A stretch of DNA of 5,340 nt from Gemmatimonadales bacterium (GTDB taxonomy: Bacteria > Gemmatimonadota > Gemmatimonadetes > Gemmatimonadales > GWC2-71-9). The notes beneath the pieces are model-generated. The model had not been told where the DNA came from, searched no databases, and saw only the letters and a list, made by a program, of their open reading frames with translations. The stretch covers positions 1-5,340 of the forward strand of contig SPDF01000144.1 in assembly GCA_004525055.1 (NCBI GenBank), given 5' to 3'. The number at the start of each line of letters is the position of its first letter. The first letter of the stretch is position 1. The position numbers and the translations under genes were made by a program. Below are positions 1 to 5,340 of this stretch, piece by piece.

Positions 1-1
1 C

Positions 2-175
2 CCAGCCGACAACGCCCGCATGGCGCTGCAGGTGGGCATGCTCCGGAGCGATGTGTACTTGGCGATGGGGCAGCCCGACTCGGCGCGCACCGTGCTCCAG
101 CAATTGATCGCGCAATTCCCGGACAATTCCATGGTGCAGCGAGTGGTGGGGGAGGCCGGCGCGAAGCTGCCCTAG
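2..175 (+). CDS. TPR-repeat protein, C-terminal fragment (5' end outside window)
   Basis: An open frame enters at the left edge and ends at TAG 173-175, giving the last 57 residues of a longer protein. The visible part reads as a helix-turn-helix TPR unit. Helix A covers 'DVYLAMGQ', followed by the typical 'PDSA' turn. Helix B ('RTVLQQLIAQFPDN') ends in the Phe-Pro-Asp seen at many TPR ends. A short charged tail ending in KLP follows. TPR units mediate protein-protein contact, but the rest of the protein is missing, so its role cannot be given. About 100 bases separate it from the next gene on the same strand and I see no clear terminator between them, so co-transcription is possible but not shown. 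The family call is fairly safe; the function is open. Confidence 0.75.
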   Translation, partial: PADNARMALQVGMLRSDVYLAMGQPDSARTVLQQLIAQFPDNSMVQRVVGEAGAKLP

Positions 176-264
176 CAATGGGCCATCGTCTCCCGCGCGG
201 TGTGTAATTCGCCGGAAGCGACTGAAGACACGATGTATTTGCCGGACCAGTTGCCTCATTCCCT

Positions 265-270
265 GGAGAG
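265..270 (+). promoter_or_regulatory. Shine-Dalgarno site that decides the start of the Omp85 fusion gene
   Basis: GGAGAG lies 7 bases before GTG 278. Of the in-frame candidates (GTG 200, ATG 233, GTG 278), only this one has a convincing ribosome-binding site. Starting here also places the basic n-region and hydrophobic stretch of the signal peptide right at the N-terminus. Confidence 0.6.
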
Positions 271-277
271 CCTCGCG

Positions 278-2851
278 GTGCAACTTGCGAACTCGACCCG
301 CCGGACTGCTCACTCGCTGGCAGGGGCCTTGGTCGTTCTCGCGCTGTCGGCGTCCATCGCGGCTGCCCAGGTGGCACCGGTCACCCGGGACAGCATCACC
401 CTGGCCCCCGGCCCACAATTCAGCACGACGAGCTGGGTCCGATGGCTCGCCACGCCGATCTTCGGCTCCCGGTACCGGAAACTCTGGCGTACCCCGATCA
501 CCCTCCCAATTCTGGATCTGCAGGCGACCCACGGCGGATTGCGGCTCGCGGGGACCGGACAGGGCAGCCAGGCCGGTCTCGCCTTCATGCAGGCATCGGA
601 TGGGAGCCAGTGGACCTTCTGGCCCCTCGATCGCGTCGACCCCCGCGACACCTCCAATGTCATTCCAGGAAATATCAGCCGGGGCCTGATCGCGGATTTC
701 ACCAGCGGCAGGAATCCGGCTGGCCCCCTCGTCGCGGCCGCGCTCGCCGAGGCGGCCGGAGTTCCCAACGCCACGGGGTGGCTGGTCGTGCTCCCCAACG
801 ACTCCAGCCTCAGCATGCATGGCACGTCGTACGCGGGGAAGCCAGGGTACCTGGTGCAGCGCGACCCGAGCGCGCGCGGGGACTCTACGGGGCCGGTGCA
901 CCCGGGAGACGTCATCTCGTCGATGGTGCTGCTGCATCGCATCCTCAACTATCCGGCTGAGCAAGTCGACGCTGAAGCCACCCTCCAGGCGCTCCTGTTC
1001 AACGTGTACGTGAGCAATCTCAACCCCACCTTCCTCAACTGGCGTTGGGAGGCCGTGGCTGGGCCAGACGGTATCGTCTGGCGGCCGCTCGGGCTCTTCC
1101 GCGAAACGGCTTTGGCCCAGTACGATGGACTGGCGACCTACCTGGCACGCCCCCTGATGCCGGACCTGGCCCGGTTCCAGGGCAGGTACCCGCACGCGCT
1201 GACCGGGGTGCCGGACCAGGCGGCGGCCTTTCGCTTCCTCGTCGGCTCCCTCGGCAGACCGGCGTGGGATTCCATCGCGAGCGCCTTGCAGGTGAAGCTG
1301 ACCGATTCCGTCATTTCGACCGCCGTCTCGACGATGCCCGCGCCCTATCTCACCCAGATCGGTCCCAAGATCGAGAAAGTTCTCAGGGAGCGCCGGGACA
1401 ATCTTCCGATCGCGGTGGGACGGATGTTCAAGCAGGTCCGCTCAGAAGCCGAGGTGCACGGGACCACCGCCGCCGACCAGGTGACGGCGCAGTGGCTCAC
1501 CCCGGACTCCCTCGCCCTCTCCTTCGGGCCGCGCGAACAGCTGTTCTCGGCCCGGGAGACGAATCGGGTGGACCTCTTCCTCCTCCAGGGTACCGACACG
1601 ATCCTGGTGACCGGGGTCCGGGGGAAGGGGCCCGAGCTCCGTATTGTCCCCACACCGCCCGCATCCTTGCATGTCGTGGACAGCACCGGATCGAACACGG
1701 TCCAGATCCGGGCCAAGGGTGTGCCGGTGTCCATCGACCCGCCGGGCGCCGTGCCAGTACGATCGACGATCCCGCCCAATGCGCTGCTCCAACTCGACAG
1801 CGCCGGCGTCGAACGGACGGATGGAAAACGGGCCCTCAGCCCCACGGTAGTCTTCTCGATCGCCTCGGGGACGGGCGTGCTCATCGGCGGCGGCGCCGTC
1901 CGCACCGACTGGTCAGGCGATGCCCGCCCCTACCGCAGCCGCACCACACTCCGGGCCGCGTACGGAACGGAGTCCAACAAAGGCGTCGTCGAACTGGAGA
2001 CGGATTTTCGTTGGACCCACTCGCCCCTGCAACTCCATGTCAACGCGATCGCTTCCGGCGTCACCGCGATCTATTTCTACGGGTTCGGCAACGAGACATC
2101 GTCCACCAATTCCGGTAGCTATTACCGCGCGGGACGGGACATCTATGCCCTCGTCCCCTCGGTGCTGTACCCGGTCTCAAAGCGCGTTCGGCTTGGCGCG
2201 GGGCTCAACATCGCGCGAGTGGTGACGCCGATGGATAGCGGCCTCTTCATTAGCGTCAATCAACCGTACGGGACACCCACCTTCAGCGCGGCGGGGGTGG
2301 ACGGCTCGTTGACCTACGATAGCCGGGATGTCCGCGGTGCCCCCCGACATGGCGCGCTTGCGCTGGTAAAGGGCGCGTGGTACCCGGTGGTCAGCGGCTC
2401 TGGTGGCACCTTCGGCACGGTGAGCGCCTCCGTGGCCAGCTATGTCACCCCGCATTGGTGGCGCGCCATGACGATCGCCACCCGGCTCTCGGGCACCGCA
2501 ACTTTCGGCGAAGTGCCCTATTTTGAATCGGCGTTCATTGGCGGTGGGCGGACCGTGCGGGGCCTGCCCCAGGGCCGGTACGAGGGCAACCAGGCCCTCT
2601 TCGGCAATCTCGACCTGCGGCTGCGCGTCTCGCGTATCCAGTTCGTCCTGCCCTGGGACTTCGGCGTCCTCGGGCTGGCCGACCTCGGCCGGGTGTTTGT
2701 CAGCGGCGAGTCCTCAAAGGAGTGGCACCCGAGCGTGGGCGGCGGAGTGTGGGTCGCTCTACTCGACCGATCCCTCGCGGCCAGCCTGAATGTGGCCACG
2801 GGTGCGGGACAGGGCGTGTTCCTCAATGCGGGCGCAGGATTTTCCTTCTAG
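278..2851 (+). CDS. Omp85/BamA-family outer-membrane barrel protein with a large degenerate N-terminal domain
   Basis: The protein has 857 residues from GTG 278; ATG 233 or GTG 200 would add 15 or 26. Residues 1-30 look like a signal peptide: Arg8-Arg9, a hydrophobic core at 14-27 and an AAA|Q cleavage site. Residues ~55-400 match a family I recall from Bacteroidota barrel proteins, with FGSRYRKLW (62-70), a GGL turn (86-88) and a RERRDNLP segment near 370. The usual GDWDRH and PRDRDQAF motifs appear as SNLNPT (246-251) and GLFRETAL (272-279). Residues ~520-857 are alternating beta-strands of an Omp85 barrel, with the loop-6 signature VRG at 760-762 followed by GRYEGNQALFGNLDLRLRV. The chain ends in Phe, as barrel proteins recognised by BAM do. 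No POTRA repeats are evident, which argues against true BamA. It is probably co-transcribed with the next barrel gene. The barrel call is strong; the N-terminal role is unknown. Confidence 0.87.
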   Translation: MQLANSTRRTAHSLAGALVVLALSASIAAAQVAPVTRDSITLAPGPQFSTTSWVRWLATPIFGSRYRKLWRTPITLPILDLQATHGGLRLAGTGQGSQAGLAFMQASDGSQWTFWPLDRVDPRDTSNVIPGNISRGLIADFTSGRNPAGPLVAAALAEAAGVPNATGWLVVLPNDSSLSMHGTSYAGKPGYLVQRDPSARGDSTGPVHPGDVISSMVLLHRILNYPAEQVDAEATLQALLFNVYVSNLNPTFLNWRWEAVAGPDGIVWRPLGLFRETALAQYDGLATYLARPLMPDLARFQGRYPHALTGVPDQAAAFRFLVGSLGRPAWDSIASALQVKLTDSVISTAVSTMPAPYLTQIGPKIEKVLRERRDNLPIAVGRMFKQVRSEAEVHGTTAADQVTAQWLTPDSLALSFGPREQLFSARETNRVDLFLLQGTDTILVTGVRGKGPELRIVPTPPASLHVVDSTGSNTVQIRAKGVPVSIDPPGAVPVRSTIPPNALLQLDSAGVERTDGKRALSPTVVFSIASGTGVLIGGGAVRTDWSGDARPYRSRTTLRAAYGTESNKGVVELETDFRWTHSPLQLHVNAIASGVTAIYFYGFGNETSSTNSGSYYRAGRDIYALVPSVLYPVSKRVRLGAGLNIARVVTPMDSGLFISVNQPYGTPTFSAAGVDGSLTYDSRDVRGAPRHGALALVKGAWYPVVSGSGGTFGTVSASVASYVTPHWWRAMTIATRLSGTATFGEVPYFESAFIGGGRTVRGLPQGRYEGNQALFGNLDLRLRVSRIQFVLPWDFGVLGLADLGRVFVSGESSKEWHPSVGGGVWVALLDRSLAASLNVATGAGQGVFLNAGAGFSF

Positions 2852-2878
2852 GCGGATGAACTCCGCGACGGACCAACG

Positions 2879-5038
2879 ATGATGCTTCCACTGCTCCTGA
2901 TGCTGGCCCAGACCCCGACCCAGCTCCCCGATACCAACGGGTACGCGACGCCGGCACTCCGCGCGCTCATGGAGCGCGCGGCGGCCGTGAACGCCGCGCC
3001 GCCAGCGGATTTCAGGGCGCTGACCGCCCGCTACGAGTCCGAGGTGGCCCTGGTCAAGCTGCTCCCGGGCCGTATTCAGGGCGCCTCCACCATCGAGCAG
3101 ACGGCCGGCGTCTTCACGTGGGTAGCCGACAGTGGCTTCGGTCAGCATCAGCAGGGCTACCGCGTCGTGACGACCGGCGTCCCGCTCCCCGGCTCGGCCG
3201 CACTGTCCAACGGCTGGATCATCCCCACCCTGACCGGACAGAAGTGGGACCTGTTCGGATCCTCAAGCGGCGCCAAGACGGCAGTCGGTGCCGACTCCGG
3301 CGGCGACTACTCGGCGTGGTCGCCGCTCGGCGCGAACCGGGACCAACTCTACCGGTTTGAGGGTGGTGACACCGTCACCATGGCCTTTCCGACCGGCCCC
3401 GAGGCCAGGATGGTGCGCATCGCCGTCTGGCCACGCGAGGCGGGCAACTCGCGTGAAAAGGTGTTCCGCGGCGACATCTACCTGGATCCTGAAACCGGGG
3501 TGCTTCGGCGGGTGCGGGGCCAGTTCCTCACCATCGGCGGCCCCCCGGCCTCCGGGCGTTCGAAATTCCTCAACAAGCTTGCCCTGAACGGGGCGATCGC
3601 GGATCTCGTGACCACGGAAGTTCCCGGCGCGGGTTGGCTTCCCACGTACCAGCGGATCGACCTCGAGATCCTGATTCCGCTCACCACGGAGAGCTGGAGC
3701 ATTCTCCGCGTCATGACGCGCCTCGGGGAAATCGAGGCCGTCGTGCAGGCGCCCGGCGTCTCCCCGGCAAAGCTCCCGGCACTCCAGCCGGGCCGCTCCG
3801 TCACCACCAAGGACAGCCTCCACGACTTTCGTGGGTGGAAGTTGCCGCCGAACACGCCGATGAACGCGGTGGAAACCGCCGACCTCTTCAGCGTTGGGCC
3901 CCTCGCCTTTCGGCCGGATGGCCCGCCCGAGTATTTCTGGCGTGGCCCGACCACACTCGAGGCACTTCGCTTCAACCGGGTGGAAGGGCTGTACGCCGGC
4001 GTCTCCGGCACGATGTACTTCCGGGACGCCGTGCCGGGGCTCAAGGTGCGCGGAACCGCCGGTTATGCCATGTGGCCCGGGTTGCCCCGTGGCGGCCTTT
4101 CGGCCACCCTCGGCCGACCGCGCTGGGCCACGAATGTGACCGCCATGCGGGACCTGGACCTCACCACGAAGTTTGCCGATCCGCTCGACTACAACCGCGG
4201 CGTTCGCGCCCTCTTCCAGCAAGACAACTACGACTATGTCGACCGGCTGACCGTCGGGATCGGCGGGGAGTGGTTCTTCAATCCCCTGAATCCCGGTGGG
4301 GTGACGGCCCGTGTCGACTGGATCGACGATCGCCGTACCGTGTCGGATCTCTCGACCGGTCCCCTCGGCCAGACTTACACGATCAACCCGAACGTGGTGG
4401 CCTACGAATATCCCCGTGTCCAGGTCGGCGTGAACTGGCACCCGGAAATCAGTTCGCATTTCACGAAGACCGGGGTTGCTCTGCACGCCACCTACGAGGC
4501 GGGCGGGGGCGACTTGCCCTATCAGCGGATCCAGGCCGGCTTCGTCCTCCGCCTCAACTGGAAGGTCCTCACCTTCACCATGGTGACGGATGCCGGCACC
4601 ACGATCTCCAATAATCCGCCCACCCAACAGCTGTTCCTGATCGGCGGCTCGGGTTCCATGCCTGGGTACGACTACGACCAGTTCGGCGGCAATGTGGGCG
4701 CGCTGAGTCGCTGGATGCTCGCGGTGCCGCTGCCCTTCCTGCAGACGCCGCTCAAGATCGGGACCGCGACGATCCCGCCGATCGCCCCAAACCTGTCGTA
4801 CCGGTTCTATGCCGGATACACCGATACGACCAATGACGCGGCGCAGGCTGCGCTGAATGCGGTCGGGAGCCAGACTGTCAACGGCGTCAATCAGCCGTTT
4901 TCCGTGGTCTCCGACGGGGTCAAGACGACCCAGGAAATCCGGCTGAGCCTCTTCGGCACCCTGCTTGGCTTCGGCGTGGCACGCCCGACGGACGGGGGTG
5001 CCTGGACTTTCACCTTCGCATTCGCGCAATCGTTCTAG
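2879..5038 (+). CDS. DUF5686-like outer-membrane beta-barrel protein
   Basis: The protein has 719 residues from ATG 2879, the first usable start after the upstream stop, with a weak GGA at 2870-2872. The N-terminus (MMLPLLLMLAQ) is a very short hydrophobic leader with no basic residue. Residues ~35-320 form a soluble, presumably periplasmic domain. A stretch around 'FRGDIYLDPETGVLRRV' followed by 'LPTYQRIDLEI' recalls the N-terminal part of DUF5686 proteins. FNRVEGLY (365-372) is the junction motif that I associate with the start of the DUF5686 barrel. Residues ~365-719 are amphipathic strands ending in Ser-Phe. At 587-605 an Omp85 loop-6-like segment (LIGGSGSMPGYDYDQFGGN) carries MPGY where VRGY is usual. 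It lies 27 bases after another barrel gene, in the same frame, so it is likely in one operon with it. Substrate and function are unknown. Outer-membrane location is likely; the exact family is moderately sure. Confidence 0.82.
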   Translation: MMLPLLLMLAQTPTQLPDTNGYATPALRALMERAAAVNAAPPADFRALTARYESEVALVKLLPGRIQGASTIEQTAGVFTWVADSGFGQHQQGYRVVTTGVPLPGSAALSNGWIIPTLTGQKWDLFGSSSGAKTAVGADSGGDYSAWSPLGANRDQLYRFEGGDTVTMAFPTGPEARMVRIAVWPREAGNSREKVFRGDIYLDPETGVLRRVRGQFLTIGGPPASGRSKFLNKLALNGAIADLVTTEVPGAGWLPTYQRIDLEILIPLTTESWSILRVMTRLGEIEAVVQAPGVSPAKLPALQPGRSVTTKDSLHDFRGWKLPPNTPMNAVETADLFSVGPLAFRPDGPPEYFWRGPTTLEALRFNRVEGLYAGVSGTMYFRDAVPGLKVRGTAGYAMWPGLPRGGLSATLGRPRWATNVTAMRDLDLTTKFADPLDYNRGVRALFQQDNYDYVDRLTVGIGGEWFFNPLNPGGVTARVDWIDDRRTVSDLSTGPLGQTYTINPNVVAYEYPRVQVGVNWHPEISSHFTKTGVALHATYEAGGGDLPYQRIQAGFVLRLNWKVLTFTMVTDAGTTISNNPPTQQLFLIGGSGSMPGYDYDQFGGNVGALSRWMLAVPLPFLQTPLKIGTATIPPIAPNLSYRFYAGYTDTTNDAAQAALNAVGSQTVNGVNQPFSVVSDGVKTTQEIRLSLFGTLLGFGVARPTDGGAWTFTFAFAQSF

Positions 5039-5057
5039 CGTTTCTGCCGCCCTCCCC

Positions 5058-5083
5058 GCCCGACCCGGCTATACGGGTCTGGC
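5058..5083 (+). terminator. Possible terminator hairpin after the barrel-gene pair
   Basis: GCCCGACCCG and CGGGTCTGGC pair across a 6-base loop (GCTATA), giving nine pairs with one C/T mismatch; the inner six pairs are perfect and GC-rich. It begins 20 bases after the stop codon. The bases that follow are TGGTTGTATATTATT, which is U-rich but not a clean U-tract, so intrinsic termination is plausible rather than certain. Confidence 0.45.
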
Positions 5084-5119
5084 TGGTTGTATATTATTAC
5101 CCATAAACAAGATACGTGG

Positions 5120-5134
5120 CTGTCATAATGGCAG
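5120..5134. promoter_or_regulatory. Operator-like dyad over a candidate -10 box upstream of dnaK
   Basis: CTGTCATAATGGCAG is a 15-base inverted repeat with 7-base arms around A5127 and one mismatched position (T5123/G5131). It contains CATAAT (5124-5129), one base from the sigma-70 -10 consensus, and sits in the only AT-rich patch of the intergenic region (about 5087-5140). No good -35 hexamer lies 16-18 bases upstream, so the promoter call is weak. If used, transcription would start near 5136 and leave a leader of about 110 bases before dnaK. Confidence 0.3.
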
Positions 5135-5154
5135 AAATTCGCGGTATGGGGGTT

Positions 5155-5164
5155 GCCTTAAGGC
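5155..5164. repeat. Perfect 10-base palindrome GCCTTAAGGC in the dnaK leader region
   Basis: The ten bases read identically on both strands and lie between the AT-rich patch and the dnaK start. It could be a protein-binding site or chance. It does not resemble the CIRCE half-site TTAGCACTC. Confidence 0.3.
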
Positions 5165-5230
5165 CACGCGACTCTGCCTGTCGGTGCCCGCGGCCCCTGG
5201 CCGTTGGCCGGCGTGCGTGATTTCCCGAGA

Positions 5231-5235
5231 AAGGA
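5231..5235 (+). promoter_or_regulatory. Ribosome-binding site of dnaK
   Basis: AAGGA lies 10 bases before ATG 5246 and is the only purine-rich SD match near the start. It supports the start given for dnaK. Confidence 0.7.
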
Positions 5236-5245
5236 CCAGAACAAC

Positions 5246-5340
5246 ATGGCCTCAAAGATCATCGGCATCGACCTCGGCACCACCAATTCCGTGGTGGCCG
5301 TCATGGAGGGTGGCGATCCTGTCGTCATCCCGAACGCTGA
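5246..5340 (+). CDS. dnaK: Molecular chaperone DnaK (Hsp70), N-terminal fragment (3' end outside window)
   Basis: The first 31 codons are present before the right edge. They begin MASKIIGIDLGTTNS and continue VVAVMEGGDPVVIPNA. This is the Hsp70 nucleotide-binding domain signature: IDLGTTNS is the phosphate-1 loop that contacts ATP, and the 'V(A/S)VMEGG.P.VI.NAEG' pattern is typical of bacterial DnaK. DnaK is the cytoplasmic ATP-driven chaperone that works with DnaJ and GrpE in folding and heat-shock control. Neither partner is seen upstream; the gene is preceded by 207 non-coding bases and then the barrel-protein pair, so it seems to start its own unit. The ATG is supported by the AAGGA ribosome-binding site. 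The paralogue HscA is less likely given the close match to DnaK, but it cannot be excluded from 31 residues. Confidence 0.96.
   Translation, partial: MASKIIGIDLGTTNSVVAVMEGGDPVVIPNA

Noticed and set aside
310..948. 212-codon open frame on the - strand opposite the first barrel gene
   Set aside because: No ribosome-binding site, signal or domain is seen, and it lies wholly inside a well-supported + strand gene.
1045..2118. 357-codon + strand frame overlapping the first barrel gene
   Set aside because: Arg/Pro/Gly-rich frame-shifted shadow with no motifs. The main frame runs through without interruption, so it does not indicate a frameshift.
2856..2882. Eight-codon mini-ORF whose TGA overlaps ATG 2879 (ATGA)
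   Set aside because: It could be a translational coupling device, but its ATG has no properly spaced ribosome-binding site and the overlap is easily chance.
3263..5029. 588-codon open frame on the - strand opposite the second barrel gene
   Set aside because: The translation is rich in Arg, Gly, His and Pro with no recognisable domain, as expected for the antisense of GC-rich coding DNA. The + strand frame has a leader, barrel strands and family motifs.
5191..5210. CGGCC...GGCCG inverted repeat in the dnaK leader
   Set aside because: Five GC pairs across a 10-base loop are expected by chance in such GC-rich sequence, and no T-run follows.
5221..5235. Possible RNA thermometer: TTTC pairing with GAAA next to the dnaK ribosome-binding site
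   Set aside because: Only four pairs form, and they cover just the first bases of AAGGA. There is no FourU or ROSE-like extended stem.

Overview
The window is GC-rich, gene-dense bacterial DNA with nearly all genes on the + strand. The codon choice, the outer-membrane barrel proteins with phenylalanine C-termini and the style of the DnaK N-terminus point to a Gram-negative organism. Gemmatimonadota or a neighbouring high-GC phylum is my best guess. That assignment is inferred from recalled family resemblance, not from a marker gene.

Layout: (1) positions 2-175 hold the 3' end of a gene ending in a tetratricopeptide (TPR) repeat. (2) Positions 278-2851 encode a large secreted protein. Its C-terminal ~340 residues form an Omp85/BamA-type outer-membrane beta-barrel. 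Its N-terminal ~500 residues match, in register, a family I know from barrel fusions in Bacteroidota, but the conserved acidic and basic motif residues are replaced. (3) Positions 2879-5038 encode a second secreted barrel protein, 27 bases downstream. It has a DUF5686-like layout: a soluble N-terminal domain, a 'FNRVEG' junction, then a barrel with an Omp85-like loop motif in which the usual Arg is Pro. (4) Positions 5039-5245 are intergenic, with a hairpin, an AT-rich patch with a dyad over a possible -10 box, and a short perfect palindrome. (5) dnaK begins at 5246 and runs off the window.

The two barrel genes are probably co-transcribed and may work together in the outer membrane. Neither substrate nor partner can be read from the sequence. 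dnaK looks like a separate transcription unit with its own upstream region. There is no CIRCE-type (HrcA) operator in the part visible here. No mobile elements, CRISPR arrays, tRNAs or rRNAs were found.
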